A DNA stretch of 64,000 nucleotides, from positions 18,276,717 through 18,340,716 of the forward strand of contig OY727098.1 of assembly GCA_963402885.1 (NCBI GenBank). Direction: 5' to 3'. A program made the translations under genes and the position numbers. Below the pieces are notes generated by a model. It was given only the letters and a program-made list of their open reading frames with translations, was not told the DNA's origin and made no database searches. Each line of letters begins with the position of its first letter. The stretch's first letter is position 1. The DNA comes from Antedon bifida (taxonomy: Eukaryota > Echinodermata > Crinoidea > Comatulida > Antedonidae). Positions 1-13,400 of this stretch are shown piece after piece.

Positions 1-679
1 TTTTGTAGTTTTACTCTTTATGGTATAACCCTTATCATGCACTAATAACACCCTGTAGATCTTATGTAAGCAATGCCACCTTTGCAATCCTTTTAACAGC
101 ATAACTTATCAAGACTGGCACTTAATTTTATGTAATCAACTTTTTATAGTTTTTCATACAACTTAAGTATATTACTATCATAATAATTGAAGTACATCAC
201 TTAAACAAACATGTTATTATTGTTATTTTTAACCCTAAGTTGGCATGATCGGAGTCATGAGCAAATTAAAATATTATCTTCCTCAACGCATTTTATTGTC
301 ATTATATAAGACTTTAGTTTTTTACCATATATTATTTATTTTAACATTTCAAGGGCCACCACAACTAACACATTTCCCTATCAGTGTCCCTGGACGAGTC
401 CTGAAGTAACAAATATCAATAATATATTTAATCTACAAAAACGCGGCCACAGGATTTGTGCAGGGACATCGCGACCATCCCATACGAAATAATCCCATAT
501 TTCATAATTTTAAAACTCTTAACATCTTTGATACAAAACACTAAGTTATATATTCATGTTTCGTTTTAAAAACAATACATTACCTAATCATATTATTTAT
601 TTTCCAAATCAACAATCTAATAAACATGACCATAATACAAGATTTTCTAAATGTAATGTGTTTTCTGAAAAACATATAT
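1..679. other. Intergenic AT-rich DNA, no gene seen
   Basis: No conserved protein segment, RNA gene or clear repeat was recognised. Short open frames near 556-679 run into the tRNA-like SINE that follows and do not look coding. Confidence 0.6.
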
Positions 680-1042
680 CGAGTCATATGGCCGAGCGGT
701 TAAGGCAGGGGCGCCGTTTACCGTACCTAAAGAGCCAACAACAACATCGGCAAGGGTTCGAGGCCGACTCGCTCCTAGTTCTGGTGGGGGAACAAGTCTT
801 CTCGGATAAGGACTATAAACCGTAGGTCCAGTGTACACAGTTATAACCTGTGTGTACTTTAAAGAACCCAGTTCATTATTCGAAGAAGAGTAGGGGGTTA
901 CCCCGGTGAACTGGTTCACACAATAGCCCCTGTATCAGGGGGATTACCACCTATCTGATAGGACAGTGATTAATTCACTATTGGTAATCCTTGGCCACAT
1001 TGCCTAAAGACATAAAATAAAAATAAAATAAAATAAAATAAA
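680..1042 (+). repeat. Full-length tRNA-derived SINE (family A)
   Basis: The head resembles a Ser/Leu-class tRNA: an A box reading TGGCCGAGCGGTTAAGGC at about 690 and a B-box-like GGGTTCGAGGCC near 754. CGAGTC at 680 can pair with GACTCG near 768. The T stem does not pair well, so it is not a working tRNA. The body continues with GTCCAGTGTACACAG, a stretch like CTTTAAAGAACCCAGT, and TACCCCGGTGAACTGG. It ends in an (AAATA)n tail at about 1012-1042, as expected of a retroposed SINE. Diverged copies of the same body lie at 13059, 22300, 27315 (-) and 39296 (-). Confidence 0.8.
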
Positions 1043-4000
1043 TCTTTATCCAGAAAAAATTAAGTATTCTATAATGGCCCTAAATTATGGAATTCTCTTA
1101 ACAATACAATAAAATCTTTTGTAATCCAGACTACTATTCCTTACTTTATTCCTTGTAATTTATTTATTCATTTGTCTTTTCAATTAATAATAGTAATATA
1201 TTATTGTACTTATTTTTTTTCTTTATTTTTATTTTAACTGGTGGCCATGACCTAAAGATTCTTTACTTACCACACACTGTATTATTACTTACACTTATAT
1301 CTTTCAATTATTTGTCTTACTTTGTATTAATCAAATTCGTGGTAAACGAATAAACAAACATACAAACAATCAATAATATTCATAATTTACTGCGCTGTTT
1401 CCAAATGTGTCCTAAAGGTTTTATACAGATGTGATATAAATTATCACGGTGTGAGTTATCACATTAATTATGTTTGAATTATTAACATACCCAACTGTAT
1501 CATTACAAAAATGTCATAAATGTGTCACTTTGCTCAAGATTAAAATGATTTATAAAACACAATAAGCTAATTAATTAAACAAATTATATTAAATTATATT
1601 TTAATGATATTTGTTGATTAATTGGTTAACAATTCACGAAACAAACAATGGTTCGTCCTTTCTATGTGAAAACATCTTTTATTTTAGATGCTACATTTCC
1701 AAGCTAAATAATGTACTAGTCTATTTTCGATTTTCCCCGAACAACAAGTACCAACTAACGTCGAACACATAGCACCAATTACCACCTAGGACAATCAGTC
1801 CTAGGGCAACTACCGCCTTGGACAATTGCCCTAGGATTTCCCAGGATTAAGCCTAACATTAAAACAAAAGTACACCAAATCTTAAACGAATTTTTGACAA
1901 CATAGCCCTATATTTATATTTGCGTTAATATCATTTTTTTTGGTTCGTATCGTACCATGCCGAACTCAATTCGGAATGCATGTGAATCTTATACACTTAC
2001 CATAACAAACTAAAGGGAGTAATTCAAGATCAGTGGTCCAGGGGTCACTGTGTCCGAATCTGTGTTTCTGTTCATTTATTTTATATCCAATTAATCCTAC
2101 CACATTGTATTATTTTATATTGATGCTTCAACGTTATGTCTCGACATAATCGATATCACAGTTTGTTTCCACGTTATCAAAGAGTTGTTTATACTAATTA
2201 GAGTTTCATATCAACACTATTAGTACCTTTTCAGCAAGTTATCTGCACTAAACCATTAAGAAATGTCTTCAATTATATCGCTCCAATGGAAACCAAGATG
2301 AGATTAGCTCAAGTAAAATCACTATTACGGGGACACCTTCAGGACCCAATACAGTGGCCATAATAATTATGTTCCAAATGGGATGATAACTAACTATTGG
2401 TTGAAACGCAAAGTTGACCTACAACTTTGGACCAATGAACACCTTGTCGTTCCAGGTCAAGTATAGGCATGACACGCCACTTGTGCCAAAATGTTTCCTA
2501 GAATATGGAGGATGGTGTTAAAATAGTTATTTTTAATGTGTATAAACATATTGTGTTTCATGAAATACCACAATTATCATTAAATGAGACCGACTATGTA
2601 TCCCAATAGTGGATCAGTTGCTTGATACGTTTATTTTGATAGCCTAAACTAACCTTTCACTTTGTAGTCTACGTATCGTGTCCTCCAGACTGATGATGTT
2701 ATTATCTGTTGTGTAAAGCAGTTATCCTTTGTTTACTCGTGTTCTTTCCATACAATCCCACGTGTCATGCTTCAAAATGCTTATAAAAGCTATTAAAGCT
2801 CAATGTTGGCGTTGTATATACAATATTGCACAAATTAATCTCAATGTCATGTCAAATGGAACAATGATTTTGTTATACAGAAACAGAAATTGAAAGGCTG
2901 TCTAATTTATGACATAATCTTTGTGTGTTATGATCTACGATTTATTAAAGTATGTTTAGCAAACACAATTTGTGTGTAATTGTATGTGTAAGTTGCAATT
3001 TAACACGTTTATGAATGTGATTTAATAAGACGACTTAAATGGAGAATAAAATTGTAGTAAGATGGTTAAGATGCTTTGTTCAAATACTATCTTGTGTAAG
3101 GATTATTTCTACGGAAAATCTCAAGAAGATTATTATATTTATGTAAAACATCTTTTGTATAGGCTTGTTTGTCTTGTGTTTGCGCTGAATTACCACCTAG
3201 ATATTGGAACAGTGAGAAGACTTCTTATATTACTTTTATGACAATCAGCCTAAACGAACAATCAAATTATAATTATGCTAATTTCTATCATTTTGACCAC
3301 AAAAAAAATCTCAAAAACTGAGCGAAATACTTGGTAAATTACAGAGGGCGTGCTATTTAATATTTTGGTCTATTATTAAAGATACAAATAGTTCGAGATT
3401 TTTTTAAATAAGCCTACGTGACGTCATCAATATGTCGATTGTTTAAAAAAAATAATTTAAAACTATAGGCATGGTTTATTTAGCTATTGACTATTGAATT
3501 ATATTTGCTTTCGATTCTCGTCATAAAGATTACAGAGGGATACCGTAACTGTTGAAATGTTGAGGGCGTATGCTGATCTCTGCTATGGTATTCGAATGAG
3601 AGACAACACTCTAAACTGCGTATGACAACTGTCAATAAACTTACAGGCATCGTAATTTAATTTGCTTTTTGATCATTTCAGAATTTGATCATTACAATCC
3701 TTCTGATTTAAGTTGAAACATGGCAGTGTAGAACGTCTACTAACTCCTTTTCTATGTTTCATGAATTTTGGCCCGAATAGTAAAGTGTACGACGGTATTT
3801 GTGAGACCAGACTACCGGTGTAACCTGGTTTCCAACGTGAACTTGCCGATGATGATGATGATTGCGGTAATTAAACACGGATCAAAAGCTAATATCTATA
3901 GTATTACGTGAGTTGCTGAATATTAACTTTATTTTGAGTGGGCGTGGTTTTACCTATAATCCTTTTTTGATGATGATAATATAATACACACACTTTCACC

Positions 4001-4660
4001 TAATTTTACTCCATATGCTCGCTGTCAAACTAATACCTGCTATTTTACTTCATTTTCCATATAATATTAATATTATGCTTACTGTGATTGATGATCCGTA
4101 TATATTTCTATAAATACCTGATCATTAAATGGACAGGATATTGGAAAATCATACCAGAAAATATGAAGGTTTTTGAAATGTTCTCGACTTGTTCTTTCGG
4201 ATAGTTCTATTGATTCTGATACGATGATTTTTTTCAATTTTTAAGTTAGCTTGTTGTTTGTAAAACAAAAACAAAAGATGCCAAGTAATAAGTAGGCCTA
4301 CAAAATAGCTATAAACTTGATTATAATATAGTTTTGTTTTAAATGTTATTAGTTGGTATTCTGTTCTATTGTTTCCTATTCATTATAATTCAGCATCGCA
4401 GCGCCCCGGAAGCAAACATATCCTCAGACATGAAAAGGAAATATGTGCGTTATTCCATTTATTTTTTCCTCCATACTGTAGTTATACCAAGATTACATAA
4501 TTATTGTAATTAATATTGACATGGGCCTATAGATAATTATAACATATTTTAATGTACTTCATTTATATTTATAGAAGTTTCTATTTTTTCCATGTTATAG
4601 CATAGGCCTATATCTATATTCTGTTTGTTTATAATATTAATCTGTGCTATGAATATGTAC
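1043..4660. other. Intergenic DNA, no gene seen
   Basis: About 3.6 kb of AT-rich sequence with no recognisable exon, RNA gene or strong repeat. From about 4621 the unit of the following minisatellite begins to appear in degenerate form. Confidence 0.55.
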
Positions 4661-6044
4661 GGTATACTATTAATCTGTATACTATTAATCTGTATACTAT
4701 TAATCTGTATAATATTAATATGTATACTATTAATCTGTATAATATTAATCTGTATACATTAATCTGTATACTATTAATCTGTATACTATTAATCTGTATA
4801 CTATTAATCTGTATACTATTAATCTGTATACTATTAATCTGTATACTGTTAATCTGTATAATATTAATATGTATACTATTAATCTGTATAATATTAATAT
4901 GTATACATTAATCTGTATACTATTCTGTATACTATTAATCTGTATACTATTAATCTGTATACTATTAATCTGTATAATATTAATATGTATACTATTAATC
5001 TGTATAATATTAATATGTATACATTAATCTGTATACTATTAATCTGTATAATATTAATCTGTATACATTAATCTATATACTATTAATCTGTATCCTATTA
5101 ATCTGTATACTATTAATCTGTATACTATTCTGTATACTATTAATCTGTATACTATTAATCGGTATACTATTCTGTATACTATTAATCTGTATACTATTAA
5201 TCTGTATATTATTAATCTGTATACTATTAATCTGTATCCTATTAATCTGTATCCTATTAATCTGTATCCTATTAATCTGTATCCTATTAATCTGTGTACT
5301 ATTCTGTATACTATTAATCTGTATAATATTAATCTGTATACTATTAATCTGTATACTATTAATCTGTATACTATTAATCTGTATACTATTAATCTGTATA
5401 CTATTAATCTATATCCTATTAATCTGTATACTATTAATATATATCCTATTAATCTGTATACTTTACTATTAATCTGTATACTATTAATCTGTGTCCTATT
5501 AATCTGTATACTATTAATCTGTATAATATTAATCTGTATACTATTAATCTGTATCCTATTAATCTGTATACTATTAATCTGTATACTATTCTGTATACTA
5601 TTAATCTGTATACTATTAATCTGTATACTATTAATCTGTATACTATTAATCTGTATCCTATTAATCTGTATCCTATTATTCTGTATACTATTGATCTGTA
5701 TACTATTAATCTGTATACTATTAATCTGTATACTATTAATCTGTATACTGTTAATCTGTATACTATTAATCTGTATCCTATTATTCTGTATACTATTCTG
5801 TATACTATATATTAATCTGTATACTATTAATCTGTATACTAGTAATCTGTATACTATTAATCTGTATACTATTAATCTGTATACTATTAATCTATATCCT
5901 ATTAATATATATCCTATTAATCTGTATACTTTACTATTAATCTGTGTCCTATTAATCTGTATACTATTAATCTGTATCATATTAATCTGTATACTATTAA
6001 TCTGTATCATATTAATCTGTATACTATTAATCTGTATAATCTGT
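4661..6044. repeat. Large 15-bp minisatellite
   Basis: Roughly ninety tandem copies of the 15-bp unit TATACTATTAATCTG. Variants include TATCCTATTAATCTG, TATAATATTAATCTG and shortened units lacking the TAA part. Higher-order blocks are visible: runs near 5380-5470 and 5880-5940 share the same variant order, including an unusual TATACTTTACTATTAATCTG junction, which suggests segmental duplication inside the array. Because 15 is a multiple of three and the unit lacks stops in some frames, long open frames appear on both strands. They are by-products of the repeat, not genes. Confidence 0.95.
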
Positions 6045-6804
6045 GCGATTATAGCTCAAAATGGAGTTTACAGAAACAAGTCCTAGTTGTCTTCATCAGT
6101 ATTTTCAATTACTACATTCATATTATTTGCAATAATAATGTATTGATGGGTTTATGTTATAGCTTGACCTCTAGTGGAATAACGTATTATTTATTCATAG
6201 ACATTTCACAGTGTTTTAATCAATACTTCATCCTTCTATTCGAACGTTTCCCATTTTGTTACTTAAATAAGTATTTCATATTTCTAATTTGCGTGTGAGA
6301 ACTCTCCTGAATATACATTGAAGGGGGCGAAAACTAGGCCGAATTGGGGTAACGATAAGACGATTTCACTTTCATGCTCATAAAGTATTTGTCATGAGAA
6401 GAAATTCTAACAGGATTTGAACCGAGGACCTTGGGATCGGAAAGAACCTATAGCGTTTTAACAACCAAATTACAACTCAACTCTAATTTTATCCATACAT
6501 AATATAAAAGTACCATAGCATGGTAAAATCGTCGGGCAGCGCCCTTGGACTCTGGGGATTTATAGAACACCCCTTGCCGCAGCCATCCAACCACAAATTA
6601 TTTATTAGTGGTCCCGCATTTAGTAAAAACTCCTGAATCTTCCCCTGCTAATACTATATTTCTAATATCCTCGTGCAATTTACATTGCTTATTCAAAGTT
6701 AATATTTAATGTGTATTCGACGCTTTAATGTGTCTATGGTTTACTAAACGTATCACAAATGACTTCCTTCTAATATTTAATTCAAAATCAGCATAGTGGA
6801 ATAT
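6045..6804. other. Intergenic DNA with a weak tRNA-like relic
   Basis: No gene seen. Around 6405-6480 the minus strand carries a B-box-like GGTTCAAATCCTG, which may be the remains of a tRNA-derived SINE; support is weak. Confidence 0.4.
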
Positions 6805-7180
6805 AATATGATAGGTATATTTTAAATTAATATCTCCTTGCGTGTCAGCTTAAATTATTCAAATTTTTTATGATGTTCATTTTAACATTATTGGTTCCAC
6901 TACAAATATGCTATGAATTTAACAGAGGACTAGAGATAGTGTGGATGATAGGTATATTTTAAATTAATATCTTCTTGCGTGTCAGCCTAAATTATTTAAA
7001 TTTCTTATGATATTCATTTTAACATTATTGGTTCCACTACAAATATGCTATGAATTTCAAAACAGAGGACTAGAGTGTAGATGATATTTTAAATTAAAAT
7101 CTTCTTGCGTGTCAGCTTAAATTATTCAAATTTTTTATGATATTCATTTTAACATTATTGGTTCCACTACAATATACTAT
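6805..7180. repeat. Tandem repeat, about 136-bp unit
   Basis: Three successive copies start near 6810, 6946 and 7080. Each contains GATGATAGGTATATTTTAA (shortened in the third), TTGCGTGTCAGC, and TTATTGGTTCCACTACAA followed by AACAGAGGACTAGAG. The copies differ by scattered substitutions and small indels, so this is an ageing array. Confidence 0.85.
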
Positions 7181-7184
7181 GAAT

Positions 7185-7400
7185 GTAACAGAGGCCCAGA
7201 GAGGGTAGACAACTGGGTCGTTCCAATAAAATATACCAAGAATTTAACAGATGCCTATATAGAAAGTATCGACAACTGGTTCCACTAGATACCATGAATT
7301 TATCAGAGGCCCAGAGAGGGTAGACAACTGGTTCCACTACAATATACCATGAATTTAGCAGAGGCCTATAGAAGGTAGACGTGTAACTGTTCTACTAAAA
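7185..7400. repeat. Tandem repeat, about 57-bp unit
   Basis: Four copies, with the shared AACAGAGGCCCAGAG-type core at about 7188, 7245, 7302 and 7358, linked by GTAGACAACTGGTTCCACTA and AATATACCATGAATTT. The unit overlaps in content with the end of the preceding 136-bp unit, so it probably arose by expansion of part of that repeat. Confidence 0.8.
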
Positions 7401-9134
7401 TATACCTACAATTTATAGACATAAATAAAACAAACGACATTTCCTGTTCATGTAAAAATGAAAACACTTTATCAGATATTAATTTTAACACTACTGGTAT
7501 TCACTAATATACCATAAATTAATAAGGCCTAGGAAATTATTATAAGCATTTATTTCTTATATTGCCATCTAAAACAACATGTAATTATCTTACGCCATAA
7601 TGTGTATTTACCTTAATGTGTTTGGTGATATTGCATTAACAGTTTTTTTACATTTCTAAATGTACCACTAATGGATACGTTTAAAACAAATTCAGACTAT
7701 GATCCGGGTACTTTTTTCATGTTATGTAATGACTATATCTAAAAATGTGTACTTACGGTGTGTGTGACAGCATTTACATATTCTACACTACAATATTTAC
7801 CGACAGGAAGGGGCTACATTTGTGTATTGTAGACATTATTTGGTAATTTGTTACTGAAAATGTGTCTTTCCTACCTTATCTCTATGCTGACCGTGGTGTT
7901 TCCATTCCTCTATGGTGTGTTCCTGATTGACCGCTGTATTCCTTCTACGTGAAGGCGAAGCCATATTCACTACTCCGCAGAATGTTGTAATATTTAGCAG
8001 CAAGCGGCTGAATCGTCTCTAAATAAAAAAAAATAATCAACATTATTCTCGTTACGTGACCAATTTAACAGACGTTAACTATAAAAATAATAGATAAATG
8101 TAACAAATTTAAACGGAATAGAATGCGGTGTACATTATACCGTTATTGCAAAAATACGTTGGGACATGTACAGAGATACATTAATAATATAAAGTAATTG
8201 AATAATTGTCGAACGTTTTTTGATGGTTATGGATAGGTAACCATAGGCTTTACGCACTATAGGTTATATTCCTAAAAATTAAATATAACTAATGAATATG
8301 GCATAATAGTAAATAATGGCAAACTATCATGACATTGCATGGGAGTCCACATCCAACTTTTATAAGTATCACGTATTTAAAAAAAATCTGCTGTAACACA
8401 CGTACACAAAAAGCCTGAGTTATACTATCCTAGTGGCAAAATAAAACATCCTTAAGTAAGTCAAATTCGGCAAACTGATGTTATAATACAATGAACGCTA
8501 ATAACCTCAAGTCGCGTCTTTTCTCCTCACCAACGGTTAGATAGTGAAGGATGCACTTAGTCAGAATATGATAATTTCATTCGAACAGCGCTGAGGGATA
8601 TGTAGCGAATCGAAGCTCTGTTGCTTATGAAATTCCGAATACAGTATAAGCGGCTGACTCACAACATAATGACCGCGTTTTTAAAATTTATAATGAGATA
8701 CAATCGCGTTATGGGCGTATAGTGTCGCATAAGTAGGCTAGTTAGAATCGTAATAAAAATAATATAATTAAGTTCACTTTTTAATGTGACATATTATATT
8801 TAATTGTATTATTAAGTATATGCATAACAAATATGGATGTGTGTAAATACGATAGATATACAATATTTAAATCTTTACACTTTTTAAATTACTAAAATTT
8901 ATAATAACATTTTTAAAATCAATTTTAAATATTTACATGATGTACATCCGGTTTTTGAAAAGCTCTAATAAAATATTTATATTATATTCTAGACCATGAG
9001 TGTTAATATTCTCCGCACACCCCTCCCATAATCTTTAAACTCTCCTTTGGGACACGTACACCTATACCCCTTATCAAAGGGACACTTTCATGAGTGTAAA
9101 TGAAATGTAATGAACGAGGGAAAATAATAACCTA
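7401..9134. other. Intergenic DNA, no gene seen
   Basis: AT-rich sequence with no recognisable exon, RNA gene or repeat structure. Confidence 0.5.
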
Positions 9135-9290
9135 AAGCTCTGTCTACACTATCAAACTAGTTTGACACAAAAGTGTAATGTTTCCAAATATGGTAGTGAT
9201 ATGCCCAAATATGGTAGTAACATCACCATGTCCATATATGGGCACATCACATTTTTTTGTCACATAAAGTTTGATAGTGTAGACAGAGTT
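9135..9290. mobile_element. MITE family 1, copy 1
   Basis: Terminal inverted repeats of about 22 bp (AAGCTCTGTCTACACTATCA on the left, its near-complement on the right), with a TA target duplication on the left (positions 9133-9134) and TTA after the right end. The interior holds two direct copies of CAAATATGGTAGT, a CCATATATGG palindrome and CACATCACA. It has no coding capacity. Terminal repeats plus TA flanks fit a non-autonomous Tc1/mariner-type element, though PIF-type elements (TWA target) are not excluded. Confidence 0.9.
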
Positions 9291-10483
9291 TTAAACGGCC
9301 AAAAAGCGGTACACCCTATTAAGGGACTTTGTTGGGACCGACAGGTTTCCTGTTTCATTCTACCATAATATAGTAGAATTTTAAAGTGACTTTACACCAT
9401 TCATATTGACTTCAGAATGTCCAATGTCCTTCATTCTAGCCGATAGATTAGTGTTATTTCATACGCGGAATATATAGCTTTCAGTGCCTGGTGATTTAAA
9501 TAAAATGAGACGGATCACGGCTAAAATACTTTGCAGCGACTCTGATTTGTAATTATGACGTACATTATTAATGCATGCTAATTATTTAAATGTTGATTAA
9601 TGTTCTTAATTTATAAACACTGTATCAGCAGGTTATCTGTGAATGAATGAATGGCCGACCATACTACCTATTACGCGATCGTAATTTAAGTTTACACGTA
9701 GGTTAGGCCTATAGTAAGACTGGCCCAAATTTTACTTAAGGTAATCTAGATTAGTAAGAAGGTGTTGACACAAACAGCGTTCGTTATACAGGGACTGATT
9801 ATAAAAATTAATTTAAAAACCGGTATATCACATAAAATATAATTATACAAATTAAAAACATCAAAAGTAAAACCAAGAGCAGTCACAAAGCAGAGAAGAT
9901 TATTATGAATTTGATAATTTGATATTGAATGGTATTGAACTGTTAGAAAATCTAGTTGTTTTTTAGTAACTAGTTCGTAATATTGGTTTTTTTTTTATAA
10001 AACTAACCGATTCTAAGCACGGATGAAGATAAGACAAATACACTTATGTGCTGAGATCAGATACACGAATACGGTTTGTTAATTACAGTCTCATAGTACA
10101 AATATAACATTAACACAATGTCAATGCACTATTGCCTTTATGTTATTAAAATGGATTGCAAATGTGTTAGATATATACGTTTTATTCCATTAAAAATCTA
10201 TTAAAGAATATAATGACGTGTGATTTCAATGAATTTCAATTGTAGGATAATAATTACTTGAATTAAAAACTAAATATTCAAAGGGAAAAAACAACTTTAC
10301 CACACTGAATAGAATCGATTTTTTCGATGTTTAGTGACGTACATCTATTTCGAAGTTGTTGGTTTTGATAATAATAGAGGGCAGCATCAGAATTAGATTT
10401 CGGAGTTTGCGCACTTCTCTAAATGATTTTAAGCGGCAGATTTTATATTGTGTTTTGAAAAGGTTCCGAAGGCAGGCCTAGCT
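9291..10483 (+). other. Upstream region of SMC2
   Basis: About 1.2 kb without a gene, expected to hold the SMC2 promoter and 5'UTR. No TATA box in a convincing position and no clear E2F site was seen; GTTTGCGCAC at about 10407 only partly resembles one. An ATG at 10448 is in frame with the SMC2 start 36 nt downstream. Confidence 0.4.
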
Positions 10484-13400
10484 ATGTATATAAAAGAGAT
10501 AATTTTAGATGGCTTTAAGTCATATGCCCAAAGAACAGAAGTAAAAGGATTTGATCCACTTTTTAATGCCATTACTGGGTTAAATGGATCTGGGAAATCA
10601 AATATCCTGGATTCAATCTGTTTTCTTCTTGGTATTTCAAACTTGACACAGGTAAGTTTCTAGGCCTAGGCCTAGCCTATAGAGCAGTCGTCGCAGTGAG
10701 TGTGAGGTGCAGCAAGAGAGCCTGTGCTTGCTGCAGACGGAAACGGCTTAGGCCTAGAATCTATGTCTCGCTTGAAAAGAGGTACTCATCTAGGCCTAGC
10801 TAAGCGAAAGGCAAATCTAGGTGACATAGGCCTAGGCCTAGTTGGCCTACTAGTATTAGCTATAACCTACACACAGATTTTGATAATAATGAATAAAAAT
10901 ATGATGTTCCATTTTAATCCATTTTTGTATTTTTCTACTTTTTATAGTATAAAATGTAGGCTAGGCCTAAGCCTCTAGCTAGGCTAGTCTAGAGCTGGCA
11001 TGACCTACTAGCCTACTAGTTACTAGGTGACTGATAGTTGTTTTTATGATCATGATGGACCTGGTTGATCTTGCGTCTGGTGTAAACTAAAGTCTTCACG
11101 GTCAACCTTGAAAACAAGGCATTTATTAGGTTATTAATTATCATGTATATAACCTCTTGATTCTGTCAGAATCTTTATTTATTTCTTTCTTTATTTATTT
11201 ATTCTTTCCTTATCCAATAACCCGATTAATAGTTATCGTAGTAAGAAGATAAATTTCAAATATACTGTATTAGCACTATTTTGTCCGTCAATTATCTTGA
11301 TATCAGTTTCATCTAGCTAAGTCAAATTTTCAGAGTATATTCCTTATGGCCAGGAAGCGATGTGGTTATGTTTTCACGGTGCGTGATCAAAAATTATGCG
11401 GTCTACTGTACAGTACGCGCAATTTAACAAAATCACGTTTGTAATCATATCTTCACAACCATTAATCACTTTTAAACAAAATTTGGTACTCATAAATTTC
11501 AGGTCATATTTCATCATATGGCAATATAATTACGTACGTAGCGCATATAACGCATGGGTACGTGCGCTTAAAATTTTCAAAATTTATTTTCGATGAAATT
11601 AGAGTACATTTCAGGAAATTTAAAGCATTTAAAAAATTGTCATAAGCGCTCAGATTTTTGCACGCGCACTGCGCGTTAAACGTTATTGTGCACTCTTTTT
11701 TTGTCCGATTTCTGTTGTACAACCTTTCTTTAATAATATCATCATATTTTATTCACTTTTCAACACGAAATTGCGTTATACGAGCACGTCAGAAGTGACA
11801 GGCTACGCACGTGTAAGTTAACAAAATGGTGAAAATATGCTAAATCTTAAAATTAATATAGATCGTCAGAATGCTCGGGAACACCTATTTTTTATTTCAT
11901 TTTCTTGAAGTGTATGTATTATATGTATGATTTATTATTAAATTAAGAGAACAAAAGTTGATTAAGTCATCATTAATTGCATAATAAATTTAAAAAAATT
12001 AATTTCGACAATCAAACAAATTATTACATTTTCTTAGGCCAAAATAACAAACTTAACATTAACTTTCTTCCTTCAAAAGTTCATATATTAAAGTTAAAAG
12101 TATAGTTTGACAGTGCATCATATTTTTACATTTTTAAAGATGTCATCATAGTAAAAAATTATAATTCATTGCGGTATGTAATAATCCATCTGCACCAAAG
12201 TGGTTACTGCATAGTAAATACACGGAGGAATCTTTCTACAACTTTTAGTCAGTTGTGTATGGCTCAGTGGTCTGTGCTCGTGTCTATGGCATTCAAGGTA
12301 CCGAGATCGGGTCTCACCTTGGGAAACGAAATAAGATTTTTTTTTATTATCCGTATTGTTTGTTCAATTTTATTTCTTAGTGTATAGATTATACACATGA
12401 TTTATAATGAAATCTAGATAAAAAGTAACTTATGTCTTTATTAATATGTAATATCAATTGTCGTTTATGACATACGCAGAGGGATCTTTGATCGGATTGT
12501 GATACCGGCTATTGTATTTGCGTTAGCAAGTTCCTATCATATACTATAAAATTAAAGATTCTGAGAAAATCAATCAATCAATATATCTTTATTTAAATCA
12601 ATGCATAACCTATAATTCGTCATAGTGACGAATTAAATCTAGTTAGTAATTATATGTGTTGACCATGCCGAAAGAAAAACTAATTAATTTGATGCATGAT
12701 CGACCATGCTGATTTCAAATGACTAATGTAAATATTTAATAAATATTGCTTTGATGAACATCCTACTGTAGGTCTAACCAGTTTAATTATATTTGGAAAT
12801 CTTGTCAAACAATTTTAGCTTTTTTTTTTAGGTACGTGCCAGCAATTTACAACAACTGGTATACAAGAGCGGCCAAGCTGGAATTACTAAGGCAACTGTT
12901 ACAATTCTTTTTGATAATGGAGATAAGAAACAAAGTCCTGTTGGTTACGAGCACTTTGATGAAATAACTGTTTCTAGACAAGTAAGGATCAGCAGTAGTT
13001 GCTACTGCCATAGGGATAGTATCCATATCCATAAAATATGCACATGTTGAAGGATCTCCTCAACTGTAGTTCTGGTGGTAGAACAAGTCTTCTCATCATC
13101 TGGCTTTAAAGACCCCAAATGCATCTTTCAGAAGAGTGTGGGGTTATTCCAGTGCACTGGTCCGTCTCTGTCGTTTGACACGAAAGGACCCTCTGATAAA
13201 AGTTGTTGTATGCGACATCTACTGCTAAGTACCTGAGTAGTCCACTGTCCTTTGAAACAATTTTTTTATATAGACTAAAACTATGGCAATAAACACGTTG
13301 ATATTGCTGTATAGAAAGTTTACCTAGCTGTCTTGCAATCGCCAATTTGCACCTGTACAACTACAATATTAAATTTTTTTCAACTTTATTTATAGAGGGT

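Noticed and set aside
680-770. Possible Ser/Leu tRNA gene
   Set aside because: A box and acceptor pairing look good, but the T stem does not pair, the anticodon arm is unclear, and the sequence continues into a SINE body with an A-rich tail and other copies in the window.
4661-6044. CRISPR-like or regularly spaced repeat array
   Set aside because: The repeats are directly tandem with no unique spacers, and the DNA is clearly eukaryotic.
4720-6086. Open frames of 63, 131 and 318 residues (LICILLICILL-type and QINSIQINSI-type repeats)
   Set aside because: They are pure translations of the 15-bp minisatellite, open on both strands because the unit length is divisible by three. No start context, splice signal or family supports them.
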